Source of the DNA: Drosophila pseudoobscura
Taxonomy: Eukaryota; Arthropoda; Insecta; Diptera; Drosophilidae
Reading direction: 5' to 3'
NCBI RefSeq assembly: GCF_009870125.1
Contig: NC_046679.1
Span: 30,938,001-31,002,000 of the forward strand
Length of the DNA stretch: 64,000 nt
Shown piece after piece: positions 1 to 12,589 of the stretch. Numbering within the stretch: position 1 is the first letter of the stretch; the number at the start of each line of letters is the position of its first letter. The notes under the pieces were generated by a model. The model did no database searches. It was not told where the DNA came from and saw nothing but the letters and a program-made list of their open reading frames with translations. Position numbers and translations under genes: made by a program.

Positions 1-1420
1 CAGCAGGGGCCACAAGCCACAAAAAAAAAGCAGAGAAAAGCCAGAGAAAAAGAGAAACAAACTTCAGTAGTAGTCCACGCGCATAAACGTAATTAATAAA
101 AAGCCAAATTAATGCCAAACAATAATACAAATTCATATCCAAGCAAACACAAACACAAATACAAACGAAACTAAATTGCACACAAAGTCCAGGGGGAAAC
201 CCCCCCAATGAGAATGAGAATGAGAATGAGTTTCCCAGAGTTTTCCCCGAAACATGAAAATTGAATGCTAATTTTCGGTTGGGTTTTTGCAGCCCGAAAA
301 CCCGAAAACCCGAAAACTTGAATACCCTCATGGGAACCATAGTTCGGGGGCAGCCCAGCAGCCAAGCAGCCACCAAAGAAGACAAGAGATTTTCCAAAAA
401 CGATTCTACTTTAATTGGGGCACTTGTTCCAAGGATAACAGAGTGGCAGAGTGCCGGAGTGCCGGAGCGCCGGAGTGGAGCGAAATTTATGACAATTGTT
501 CGGGGAGCGGCGAAAAACTCCTCAGAGTGCTATATATTTGGGGAAAATTCAAGACAGAAAGCAAAATACGTGCATAGGAGGAATAGGCATTTCTCTCTCA
601 AAGAATGGAATATTCTTTAAATATTATCTTGTGGTTCATTTTCTGCCTTGAAATATTTTAAAAGATTAGTAATTGGGAAATAGTTCAAGAATTTAAGGGG
701 AGGCTACCGTTCTAGAGCCCAAAAATTGCCTCAAATTTCTGCCATTTTTTCCGATACAAAATAATGCATTCCGCAAATGTTTCTATTATGTTTTATTTTT
801 TAACTAAAAGAAGTAATTTTTTTAAATTTTTTTATTAAAAAATATTGCTCCAGATCTCGCTAAAGAAACTTCTACAGTCTCCGTATGTGATCTGATATTA
901 CAAAACCAACAAATTCTTATAAAAAATGACATTAGTGGGGCCCTGACCTTTTTTCCACTTTTGTAAATTAAGGAATCTTTTATTTGGTGTTATCTTTTAT
1001 CTAACCTTTCCCAATTTGTATCTTCCTTGAGAGTATTTAATGCCTAAAAATTATTGGGCTGAATAAGTTCCTCTTTCAAGCCTTTTTTTGGGGGCAGAGC
1101 ATCCTTGGTTGTAGTCTTAGAGAAAGGATTTCCTTCGGACTAGCCAAAAAGCAGAGTATTTTCTGGGATAGAAAGTAGAGATGTAGTATTTTTAGTGGAT
1201 TCCCTGTGGAGTTTCTTCTCAAATCCCATAAATTCTTCATTTAAAAGCTTATTTCTGATATACAAAATGTAGTTTTCTTAGATCTTTCTTAAATTCTCAT
1301 CAAATCGATGGCTTTTATAACTTGGCTCCGTTCCTGAGTTAAATGCTTCCTGTCGCATTTCTATCTATGTATCTATGTATATTTTCGATGTATCTTTGTG
1401 TACCATTTATTTAAAGGCAT
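1..1420. other. Noncoding, no gene seen
   Basis: A- and T-rich fly noncoding DNA. The short open frames near 170-620 overlap on both strands, lack splice-flanked homologous exons, and translate to no family I recognise. There is a small AATGAG run at about 206-230 and a CCCGAAAA run at about 292-316. I see no RNA gene and no transposon ends. Confidence 0.5.
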
Positions 1421-1815
1421 TTTCCATCAAATAACTATACAGAATTCACTCTATTTGCCTTCAAAAAATCAGAGAATCCGCTTGATTTTTTATATTCTGT
1501 TAAAAACTTTTTCCAATACCTTAATTCTTTGTTTCCTATGAAAAAAAACTATTCAAAACTCCAATTGTTCTTAATTTTCTATGAAATCTCCATCCAAAAT
1601 CCCTTTTAGGCTTCAATTTGTATGCTAAATATCTCCAGAATTCCTTTTATTCTTCGATTTCCATGCTAAAAATCTCCAGAGTTCCTTTTATTCTTCGATT
1701 TCTATGCTAAAAATATCAAATTTTCATTTTATTCGGCATTTCCCAACCAATAACTCCCAGAATTATATTTATTCTTTATTTCCCATCAAAAAACTATCAC
1801 GAACTCCACTGGGTG
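1420..1815. repeat. Degenerate ~60-bp tandem repeat
   Basis: Successive units of about 55-65 bp share the pattern 'TTCTTCGATTTC.ATGCTAAAAAT' followed by 'CTCCAGA.TTCCTTTTA'. The clearest copies are at about 1610-1730, and eroded copies extend on both sides. It contains no coding frame and no transposon termini. It looks like local tandem duplication that has since decayed. Confidence 0.55.
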
Positions 1816-3212
1816 TCCATTCCACAAAGTTCTATACCCATTAGGGCACGATTTCCGAATCATATCCAATCGATATCTGTTAGATACAACCGTAAAACCA
1901 ATCAAATTAAGATACATTTTCGCATTTCGAACTTCCATAAACCACAATTTTTCCTCTCATCAGCAAAGCAGATGGAAAAGTACCCATGCCCTTTTTTGCA
2001 AACGACCTTTGCCACATGCCACCTGCCACACACAGAGAGAGAGAGAAAAAGAAAAAGAACAACAATAAATGCCAGTTAATAAGTGCAGGTCATACACACA
2101 CACACACACACACATGCAGTAGCTATAATTACACACACACAGATACAGATACAGATACAGAGATACACACAGATACATCGACACAGACAACAACTAAACA
2201 GTTCGTTGAGCAGAAAAACGAGGGAAATCTACTTAATCACGTTTAATTAAGGTGAGTTTATAAGTAGACACATCCCCCCACCGCCCCACGCCCCACGCCC
2301 CTCGCCCCCATCTGCCCCTTTCTGTGAGTGTGAGTGTGAGTGTGTGTGTTATATTTTTTTGCGAACTGCTTTTATTGCCTGACGAATGATACAAAAGAGA
2401 GACAGAGAGAGCCCACTCTCCCACAGTGGGGCACAGGTAATCACAGAACCAGAGATCCACACAGTCTCCGCAGCCCCCCCTACCCCCTCCCAACAATGTG
2501 CACCATAAATGCAAATTAGGGTTAAATGTTCATCAAAGTCTCGGGGCGTGTCCCTGTATCTGTATCTGTATCTGTGTGTGTGTGTGTGCCTGGTACTGCT
2601 GCAGCAGAGGATTATAATAATAAGCAAGTGCTTAGCATAAATGGATTTATTGGCTGCACAACATTCATTCATCAGGAGTCAAATGTTCCAGCAGCCTCCC
2701 CCCCCCCCAGAAGATAGATGGAGGCAATACGGAGCAGCAACAAAATACAGACAGATAGAAGGAGCAGCCATGATCCTGGAGCTCAAAGGTAGACAGAGAG
2801 AGTCCTTGAGGTAAAGGAGGGATATATAGTGGCAGCATAGAAATAAAGCCAATTCGCATGCAAATCAACTCCAAAGATACATCTTTGCTGCAAGCATTTG
2901 ATGTAAAAAATGTAGAAGAAGCTTTTCAGGTTTTTTATTCAGTTTTTTGTAGATTTTTCCACCTTTTAGAACCAAGTTTCAACACCTTTTGTACTCTGTT
3001 GGAGAAAGGGAACTGAACTTCTGATTTGTGCTTTGATTTATGCCACGTGCCACCTGCCGTGTCCTTCCAGTCAGTGAATCCTTCTCCTCCTCTGCACTGC
3101 TCTTCATTCTCCACTGAATCTCTATCATCGCCTGCTCTCATTCTCCACTGCAGCTCCCCTCCCCTCCTCCACCTTCTGGCCTTCGCCTGGCAATCCTCTG
3201 GCTTCTGTTGCC

Positions 3213-3243
<31 letters not shown>

Positions 3244-4635
3244 AGCCAAATCTCTGTGTCACACATTTGGTTAATTGAAAAAGCATCAAGGCCCTCATCA
3301 TTAGCAAAAGCTTCGTGACTTATGCTCATGGCAGCCCCTCCTCCCTCCCTTCCCGCCACCATTTATGTAATCGATGCATGTCGAACAGCAGCAGTAAACG
3401 GGTGGGGTGCGGGGGGGTGGAGGGGCAACAACAAGTGAATGGCGTGTGTGACACGAGCTGAAAAACGAAACGAAATGGGACACAGGCAAAGAGTGAGAGA
3501 GAGAGAGAACAGAAGAGAGAGGGAGAGGTGAAAGGAGACAACTGTATGCTCGTTGATTTCAATTTGTGAATGGTTTTTGTTGCTCCTGCTGGAGCGGGGG
3601 GGGGGGGAGGGTGGGTTGGGGGTTGCACATGCATTTGCATTTGCATATTGCACATATGCCCCTCCATTATTCCATGTTTTTTTCTAATTAAGCTCTTGGC
3701 ATAAAAACAAAAAAAAACTAAAGCACAGGCCGCACGACTCCTGCCAAAAGAAAGATAAGGCTCGTGCAAAAGGAATTTACTCTATAAATTGCATAGTGCT
3801 CTGCCTTTTTTTTGGGTTTTTTTTGCGGGTGGGATTTAGATCCAAAGCTTGGGCTAAAAAGTACATAAATTTCAAATAAGTCACGTTTCCGACACACACA
3901 CACACACACACCCACACACACAGATACAGATAAATGGCGTCTGAAAATTTTTGCTTTGTTGTGGCGTCTGCGGCCAGCGGCCAACGGCACGCCTTTTTAT
4001 GCCCCCCCGCAACAAATAAAATAAAAACTAAATTGTACAAAAATATTTTTGCCTTTTTGGCTCGTTTTTTTTTTTTTAATGTGGGAAACTTTTTTGATTT
4101 GCAAAAGTTTTCCATAGTTTGGAAATTATTTTTCGTCTGATGTTTGTTTGTAAGCGCAGATTTTTAAGCTGATTTTCAGATTATTATCAACACCCCAGCG
4201 AAATAACAAAATGGTCGAGAAAATACAAAAAATAAGGAGAGAGAAAGAATGAACATTTTTTTATCCAAAAAATAAAATTCACAGAAAAATATTTCCAGCG
4301 GTTCCACGAAAATGGCAGCGACGCTCGTGTGGGGATCAATGAAAGGAATTTTCATCCGTTCAATACATGAGAAAAAAAAAGAAAGAAAGAAAAACCATTC
4401 CTAGTATTCCCTTTTCTTGTATTCCGTGCATGGGGATATGTCCTTCCGGTCTCTGCTATGTAATGTCACGTAAATAAACACAGCAAATGGCTGACAAGCG
4501 GCACCACCCGCACCACCCACACTCTACAATCGTTATGGCCAGGGCCAACACCAAGTAACTGCTGATTTATTTGCCACATTTCTGTGTTCTGCGTTGAGTT
4601 CTTCCCAGTGCTGTGTGTGAGGGGATCGATCTAGT
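1816..4635. other. Noncoding, microsatellite-rich
   Basis: Contains (CA)n at about 2095-2114, CAGATA-type runs at 2140-2165, (GT)n at about 2325-2350 and 2574-2588, a CCTG run at 3220-3242, a G-rich tract at 3596-3622 and (CA)n at about 3893-3921. All open frames here are translations of these simple repeats (for example VCVCV, RERER or HTHTH strings), so I assign no gene. Confidence 0.5.
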
Positions 4636-4639
4636 ACTT

Positions 4640-5215
4640 TTGAATACCCTTCAAGGGGTATGCTGGACATAAGAGAGGGCAGGCAGACAAATAGAACAGT
4701 CTGTCGTATATACTCTCGTCGTCACTCGTCACTCACCCTCCTCCCACGAGAACAAAACCCTTTTGCTTGAAAATATCACCAAAATGCACATTTCCTTATC
4801 GGCAAGATCAGCGCTGGAAGAATTGCCATGCAAATTGCAGCAACACTTTTTCATAGTCTCTTTTCACCGTCACGTTCGCCCTGGCACTGCTTGCCAGGCA
4901 GAGGCGAAGCTGCGACATAAAGTATTGTGTTTATTTGTGTGTAGCCCCATAAAGTATCACATTTGTTTGTATTTTGCGCAGTGGCAGATCAGCGTCGGCA
5001 GAATTGCGATGCAAAAACGAATGCATGGTATTTGTTTGTATTTGTTCGCCTTTCCAGACATGAACCAACATGCAAGGGTTTGCAAGGCAGAGGCAGAGGC
5101 TGAGACATGTGTTTGTACATATATGGCGCAGCGGCAGATCAGCGTCGGCAGAAACGTCTAGTTCGGCTTTCGAGACTTGAACGAACATGTCAGGCAGGGA
5201 CAAGGGCATAGCCGA
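4640..5215 (+). repeat. Dispersed repeat family 1, copy 1
   Basis: The segment from about 4765 ('GAAAATATCACC...') through 'CACATTTCCTTATCGGCAAG' and 'GCAACACTTTTTCATAGTCT' recurs almost unchanged at about 20,077 and, on the other strand, at about 32,200-32,070. The 3' part is built of internal subrepeats: 'CATAAAGTAT', 'TTTGTTTGTATTTTGCGCAG', 'CAGATCAGCGTCGGCAGAA', and 'ATGCAAGGGTTTGCAAGGC'. It encodes no convincing protein. It is probably a non-autonomous mobile element with a subrepeat-rich interior. Its exact ends are uncertain. Confidence 0.75.
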
Positions 5216-5821
5216 TGATTGCTTTTGTGTCTGTTTCCCCCCCATCACATTTTGCTTTCCAGGGTATCTACCTTTCGTTGCTGTGTGGTATTTTGTTTCC
5301 TATTTTTTGCATTTATTACAGTTCTTCCTCCCCTATTGTATCCTTCGTAATCCCCACTTCTTTCGTATTCCCTCTGCACAAATATTATACACACTTTATG
5401 TGCATATTTTTATGCGGCATTCATTCTCTCCATAGTTGTGTGGCATTTAGTGCTGTTGTTTGCTCGTTTGCTCTGGTCGCCATTTTTACGACTCCCAATT
5501 TGTTCGTCCCGCCGCCTGGCCTGTCCTGGAACTTTAATTGAATAAGTTTTAAGCGGATTTTCCAAAAACAGAGACAGGACAGGGAGAGGGAGAGCGTTCT
5601 CTCGCGGTGCCGTATGTGTAATTCCTAATTGAAATATGCAAAAGCAGCAGCGATTTCTGCATAACAAATATGCTTCGGGAGAGAGCAGAGAGAGAGAGCA
5701 GAGAGAAGCAACAGCTGAAACACACAAAAGGTGTTGCAATTTGATTGCGGCGGGAGTTGGGCCAGAGGCGAGATTTGCATTTATAATCCGAATTAGACGG
5801 TAAATAAATGATGAGCGAGTA

Positions 5822-5864
<43 letters not shown>

Positions 5865-7665
5865 AAAGGGGGGAGGAGCTTGTATTAACATAATTGGGCC
5901 AGGAAAATGGTCTCGAATCCAAGGGGAATTCTTGGTAAGAGTTATCTTTAGGATTATAGTTTCTCCCTGGCCTGATTTTCATTCTGATTATGACTACAAA
6001 TATTTCCAGGAATTACTCATGAAAAATATCATCAAATATTTATAGAATTCTATACTGTGAAATTCTAGGAAATCCTTGGGTTACGGGCTACAGTTATTTA
6101 TGGCTTTTTTCCATTAATTTCTATTTTTGATAACTATATTCCTGGAAATCTGTGACGGGTGATTACAGTGCAAAATTCGGGGGAATTTTTTGCTACCTCT
6201 CCTCCATTCAGGGCATAGTTCTTGGAAATCTTTTAGTGGGAAATAAATCGAGTATTTCTGGGGAAATTCGTGGCATCCACTATTGTAAACACAGTTGAAC
6301 TTCCGCTGAATTTTCCACATTTCTCCATGGGTTGATAATAATAGCTAATACCCTAAATCCACGAAGGCAATATCATAAAGAAATATCATATCTACCAGAA
6401 TGCCAAAGCACATGCCAATCGGTTCATTATTATAGCCATAATATGGAAAAACCCCGCCCTTGGGCTAATTGAACACCTGGCTTTCGAGCTCTTTTTAGGC
6501 TAAAGGCAATGCGCTTTTTCGTAGGACGCAAAACCAATTTTTTGCCCCTCGATTGAGCCAAAGGGAAGGCTTTACTTTTGTTTATAATGCTATTAAAATT
6601 CCCCCATTTTTTAGAGTCTTTTCCCTCTAGCCCTTTGACATCGCTCTCTCTCTCTTTTTGCTCTCTTAATTTCAATAAAAAATTGGCCGAAATTGATAGT
6701 CCAAAAAGCCCCGAGGGCTGGTCGCTTGTGAAAATTGAATTTCCCCAGATGGAAAACTGATTTTTTGTCTGTCAAACTGTGAAGACCAGTTCTCAATAAT
6801 TCAAAAAAAGAAGAAACAAAATTATTGGTTATATTTCCGCGTTTAATTTGCTGCTGCTTAAGGACTGCCCCAAAGGATTGGCTGGGGGGAGGGGGTTGCA
6901 CACAGCCAGCGGCAAGCCACAAACGACTTGCATCTCGAACGATGCCCCGAAACGGAAGTCGAGCGGCTTCTTTTCCTGTTTTTCCTGCTGTTTTTCCTTT
7001 TGAACATTTTTACATAAAAAGCAACTTTTCTGTGGGGTGGGCTATGGTGTGGCACCTGATGTACGTGCCACACATACATACACTTGCAGACTGGAAACTC
7101 ACGTTGAAATGTAATTTCATGGCACACAAGTTTTTAATTAAATTTCATGGCAGACGGGGGGTGGTACGAGGTACACCAGGAAAGGGGCCGAAGGAGGAGG
7201 AGCAGCAGCAGCAGAAGGAGGAGATGCTGCAGGAGGAGCAGGAGTAGCAGTAGCTCTAGGAGCAGCATGTGGCATGGAGTCAGTCTCTCTCTCTTTCGTA
7301 GGCGAAGGCCTTTTAACATGCAATCAACAAACCACTCTGGCATGCATATAGGCCACCAGGGAGAGCGAGCGAGCGAGCGAGCGAGAGGAGCATAAAGCAT
7401 ATATTCCATATATATATATATATATATATATACATAATATACTCTTTCGTTTCGTACAAATGCCACTGCCACAAAAAACTGCAGCCTTAATGCGTTTTTC
7501 AAGTGGCAGCCAAGCAGCAGAAGCGGCAGCACAGGGCAAGAGGCAAGCGGCAAGTGGCAAGAGGCAAGCGGCAAGTGGCAGCTGCTGCTGCTGCTACTGC
7601 TACTGCATTTGGGGGCATGGGTTTCCAGCGGCAATCATCGTCACATAATTTTATTAAGCTCTTAG

Positions 7666-7713
<48 letters not shown>

Positions 7714-8330
7714 CTCTGTGGGACCATCGACAGACCATAAACGGAATGTCCGCAACGTTCGAGGGGTCCAAGGACTCTTCGGTTCTGGTTCTGGTTCTGG
7801 TGCTGGTGCCTCTTCCTGTTCCTGCGGTTGCCCTGTTTGCGGTGCCACATGCCACATGCTGCCCGCCTGACTGCCTTGCTGGTTATTGGCCATCAAGGGT
7901 TTTCAAATAACTTTATAAAGATCCTGGCTACCACTACCGCTACCACTGCCTGCCAGCTGGCTGGCTGGCTTTCCCGTAAAACTGTTTATACGATATTCAG
8001 ATTTCTATATATCAGCGAAACAGGGGGAGAGAAAGGGGGGAAGGGGTGTGGGGAGGGGGTGGGGGTGGGGGAGGGGGGAAAGTGTTAAAGTGCCACAACG
8101 ATAAGAATCCATTTGGCAAATGGAACTGGGATAGGGAGGAGTATCTATTTATCTGTGAAAACATCTGGTGTGACAGCTATCTGGCAGATACGGATACAGA
8201 TCGTTGCGCAAATATATAATGCAATTATTTGTGGAATGGTTTGATATGAAATGTAATGATTGTACACGGGATTGCTGCAGTGGGGAGTTCTCTAGTGATA
8301 TCTTGTTGATGACAAATAAAAAAATTTTAA
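5216..8330. other. Noncoding with microsatellites and G-rich tract
   Basis: Contains (AG)n at 5826-5861, an AGCAGG/GAG-rich run at about 7190-7265, GAGC repeats at 7362-7390, (AT)n at about 7408-7432, a GGCAAGAGGCAAGC minisatellite at about 7537-7580, (CT)n at about 7663-7712 and a G-rich tract at about 8027-8080. The long open frames here (up to about 190 codons) are read straight through these repeats and are rejected as genes. Confidence 0.5.
8027..8080 (+). other. G-rich tract, quadruplex-capable
   Basis: At least six runs of four or more G are separated by one to four bases across about 50 bp. This arrangement meets the usual sequence rule for intramolecular G-quadruplex formation on the + strand. 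No function can be read from the sequence. Confidence 0.6.
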
Positions 8331-8339
8331 AGGTAGATT

Positions 8340-9310
8340 GAGCGATACAGAGACAGAGATAGATAGATACATAGATACAATGATAAATAGATATGTGGAG
8401 CGACAAGGCTGCTACGTGGCCAAAAAAAAGATAGAAAAAATACAAAATAATCTATAAAAGAAAAATCGATAAATAAATCGATAAACAGATTTTGAAACAC
8501 ATAGATTTATTGACAAATAAACAATTAAATTAATAACAAACAATTGGATAATATGTCGATAAAAAATCGATAATAATCGACAATGAATTGATAGATAGAT
8601 AAATAAATCGATAAACTGATTTCGAAATACCATTTTAATTGATGGATAAATAAATAAATGAATACAAATTATATTCTGATAAAATAAATCAATAATAATC
8701 CATCATCAATAAATCAATCAATAAATAAATGGATATATAAATAAATCAATAAAAATATCTGATAAATGACTAATGAAAAGAAATCGATAATTATATTCAT
8801 ACAAAATTTCGATAAAGAGACATATATATTTAGATTAATTATATATGTACATAAATCGATTAATAGATATGGATATATCGACAAGTAAATCGATATATGT
8901 ATATTGATAAATATCTAGATAAATATTGATAGATAAATAAGTAGATTAAAATGATTTAATATGTGATTAATTGATAGTTGAATAAATAACTTATGAAAAG
9001 AAATCGATAAATACACAGATTACCAAACAACTAGATTAATTAATATATCGATACATTCATTGATACATATTTATACTAATTAATAATCGATAAATAAATT
9101 TATTAAAAGATTAATAATTAATATTATAATTAATTAATATATAGATTAATTGATAGATGAAAAATTATTTTAAAAAATAGTATCAATGATAAATGGAAAA
9201 TTAAATTATAATCAAGATTTCGATACATAAATTTATAAATACATATCTAGATAGGGAAAGATCTTGATAGGGAAACAATACACCAATACATAAATCGATA
9301 AATAGAAACC
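8340..9310. repeat. AT-rich GATA / ATCGATAAA repeat field
   Basis: Nearly 1 kb is composed of degenerate repeats of 'ATAAATCGATAAA', 'GATAGATA' and 'AATAATCGATA'. The segment at 8461-8486 is repeated at 8600-8628 ('AAATAAATCGATAAAC.GATTT'). It contains many ATCGAT palindromes, the core of DREF/BEAF-32 sites, but their spacing is that of decayed microsatellite DNA rather than an organised enhancer. It contains no coding frame. Confidence 0.6.
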
Positions 9311-9626
9311 CCACTCCTACCTACCTTCATTTCGTGGCTTTTTTCTTCCCTGTAAAGTTAATTATTTCCCCCGTTCCTACCCATAGAGCCTTCATACTAC
9401 AGATATTTCATTAGCCTTCTGCATATTTGGCTAACAAATCAAACAAAGAGAAAGAGCGAAGAAAAAAAGCGAGGAATCCATTGTCACGGGGGGCGGGGCG
9501 GGGCGGGGCAGTGGCAGTGGCATTGGCAGTAGCCAGCAGATACTTTGACTTTGTTTATTGTCAAACAAGAGACAAGCGATGTGACCTCGGGGCCACCTCC
9601 TACCTCTCGTACGCACCCTCACAGAT

Positions 9627-9664
<38 letters not shown>

Positions 9665-10435
9665 TGGCTAATGCAATTCGCTGTTGACGCTGCTGTTGTC
9701 GCTTCTGCTTCTGCTTCTGTTGTTGTTGGCAATAGTTGTTCCGTCCGTTCCGTTCCGTCTATCTGCGGCATTACATTACACACATGTGGCATGTGTGGCA
9801 GCGTGGAGGCGTGACTCTAAGGCTGGCGGGGCGTGCAACAAGTTATGTGTCGCCGCAATTAGTTGTTTGGCCTTGCCCCCACCCCCGCCACCGCCCCCCG
9901 CCCCGCAGCTTCAGCAATTTTCTTGGCACCAAAGCCAAAACCAAAAGCACCCAGACACCCAGAGCCACGGGGAGACGTTGCAGCAGCAGCAGCAGCAGCA
10001 GCGCCACACGCGTAAGTGTGTGTATCTGTGTGCAAGTGTGTGCGTTATGCAATTGATGAGACTTATGGGTAAACACTCGAACACTCGAACACTCAAACAC
10101 TCGAAACACTCGAAAAATTCAATGTTAATTATAATAAAAACCACAGACAAAAGCTCATTAGAGCATTTCCACAGAGAAGGAATTTTGCCAATCTTAAGAT
10201 GCATTTCGCAATATTTTCTCTGCGGGAAGGGGGGGGATGGGGTGGAATTCTAGAATTATTCTAGAATATAGGTAAATATTTTGCATTGTTTTTGGCCTTC
10301 AACGAATGGCATTTTGCCATAGAATTTCATCAGTGGGGAAAATATTACACAAATAGCGTGAGCCTCTTGTATTTATGGCACTGCCTTATCGATTAATAAT
10401 CGTTATCTATTGGCCATTAGTTCGGTGCTGAAAGT
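9311..10435. other. Noncoding, microsatellites and CAG run
   Basis: Contains (CA)n at about 9631-9662, a CTTCTG/TTG run at about 9705-9726, (CAG)n at about 9978-10001 and an ACACTCGA run at about 10,072-10,113. A donor-like 'GTAAGTG' follows the CAG run at about 10,012, so a 5' untranslated exon of the downstream gene could end there, but this is weak. Confidence 0.4.
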
Positions 10436-10489
10436 CATCGAATTGAGGCTGAGTCCCACAAATGTGAGAAAATCTATAAAAGTCGAAAC

Positions 10490-11190
10490 GTTTTACATAC
10501 CGATTCAATATCGATAAAGTAATTTAGATCATAGTAAGTGCTGGAACTCGAAAAATAAAAAAGATAAACAATTTTTTTAAAGTTTTCAAGTGTTTCTTAA
10601 AGCAATTTGGGCCATAGGAAATGACTAAATGAAGGAGTTTTAGCAATAAAAAAAAAGATACAAAATGTTCAGAATTTTTTAAAGAGTACTTGATGGATTA
10701 TTAATTAATTTCATATCGATTAAATATCGATTAAGTGTCGGAAAAGCGATTTGAGCGATAGGAAATGAATAAATGATGCAAATTTATAAATAAAAAAGAG
10801 ATAAACAATTTTTGTTATGTTTTCAAGCGTTACTAAAGGCAATACCAATATATTTCATAACGATTAAATGTCGGTAAAGTGTTTTAGGCTATAGGAACTG
10901 AATAAATTAGGGAATTCGAGGAGCAAGAAAAAAACGAAACATTTTTCTGAATTTTTCAAAATGTATTTGATATATTATCAATCGATTTCATAACGATAAA
11001 ATATCGGGGACAAAATAGAGATAAACAACATTTTTCTGGATTTTTCAAGGGGTGCTTGATGGAATATCAATCGTTTTTCATATCGATTAAATGTCGATAA
11101 AGGTATTCAGACCATAGGAAATTAATAAATTATGGTATTCGAGGAATAACCTTTCGAGGAAACAATTTTCTGGATTTTTCGAGCGCTGAA
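10490..11190. repeat. Degenerate ATCGATTAAAT tandem repeat
   Basis: About five diverged units of roughly 90-210 bp start at about 10,503, 10,708, 10,856, 10,990 and 11,078. Each unit runs as 'TTTCATA.CGATTAAAT.TCG.TAAAG', then a 'CATAGGAAATGAATAAAT' block, then 'GATAAACAA.TTTT', then 'TTTTTCAAG.G..CTTGAT'. Block order is kept while the units differ in length, so this is old tandem amplification. It contains no open frame. Confidence 0.65.
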
Positions 11191-11806
11191 AATTAAATAA
11201 ATCGAAAACTATCCCCCACAACCATCGAATATTTCGAGACACTACTCCTCCTCCAATTCCCTAGAATATCCCTCCGATGGCAGCTGTCTTTTGCGGCCAT
11301 CGCCATGCATATTTCATGTGCGAAATGAAGGTCCGAATGTCTGAATGTCTGAATGTCTGACCGAATAACTCGTTGAATATTTATAGTGGCACGACCTTCA
11401 AATGTCCCATAATTTAGACCACCTCCTCTGGGGTCTGTGCTCTTTTCATGTGAGAGAAATATTTGATTGCATGCATTATGTAAATATACATATAATAAAT
11501 TAATATTAAGAGACAAATTGTTCGGTCAACGCTGACATTTTGTTTAAAATGAAAATCTCTCAAATAGTTTTCACACATTGCTGTCGCTGTCTCGCTCTCT
11601 CTCTCTCTCTCCCGCTGTTGCTCCCTCTCTCTCTCTCTTTTAGTGTTGCACAAATTTATGTGGCAATTATCAACACTCTCCAAGGAGAGACCACACTAGC
11701 AGCAGACCATCAGCAGAGCTTCCATTCCCCAGCAAAAAAATATTCATTAAAATTCCTTTTGTTTGCCCGAAAGATTTTTTAACTTTTGGTCATTGTTTGG
11801 GGTTTA

Positions 11807-11841
<35 letters not shown>

Positions 11842-12589
11842 GCTTATCTTGCCCCAAGGGCCATGTGTCTTCAGTGTCGCTTTCCTGTGTGTCTCCTGTG
11901 CGTCTCTTGTGTAAATTTAGAAATTTATGATTATTTAAAAATTCATTCATGCAACGGCAGGGCAGGGGCAAGATAGTGTGTGTGTGGCATAAAATATGAA
12001 TAAATTATCGTGTCCATTGTTTTGGGGCTTTGCACACGGAAGAAGTAACCAAAAATTGGAGAAGGGCCAACAGAGCCGAGAAAGAGTGGACTGCGGGGGA
12101 GGGGGGGGAGCGGTCCTGTAAGACTTTCCTGGCCACAAGCAACACGGATAAGGACACACAGAGACACATGGGGCATTGTCTTAACTGGAACTCGAAACCC
12201 CATCCCGTTGTAACCCTCTCTCCCTCTCTCTCTCTCTCCCTCTTCGTGTGTCCATTCTGGTCTCTGGAACCCTCTTGAACATGCTGTTGACATGGCTTTT
12301 GTCATTTTCTGGTTATGGCCAAGAGCGGACAAAAGGCAGCGCAGGAAACTCCCACTACCCCCGGCCCCCTGGCCCCGCCACTCCCCCTTGTTCGCCCTTG
12401 CTCTCTTCTCTTCACAAACTTTTTGGCTAGAGTTTCGGTTACACTCTTTTTGGCAACAGTTTGGACCGTGTTTGTTTCAAAAATTTGATATAACAAAATT
12501 TTTTTAAGTGGCGAGAGGGAGATGGAGAGAGAGAGAGTAGAGGGGAAAGCTAACAGCTTTTGGAAGCATTTTACTAGTGAAACAAAATA
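11191..12589. other. Noncoding, microsatellites
   Basis: Contains a CTGAATGT run at about 11,337-11,358, (CT)n at about 11,592-11,640 and (GT)n at 11,812-11,841. The frames spanning 11,940-12,500 are translations of C/T-rich simple sequence. I see no gene. Confidence 0.45.

Noticed and set aside
5410-5982. 190-codon minus-strand frame
   Set aside because: It contains a long Leu-Ser run from the (AG)n microsatellite and no recognisable domain.
9684-10253. 189-codon + strand frame with poly-Gln and poly-Pro
   Set aside because: It is a translation of microsatellites ((CTG/CTT)n, C-rich, (CAG)n). It has no homologue that I recognise and no splice context.
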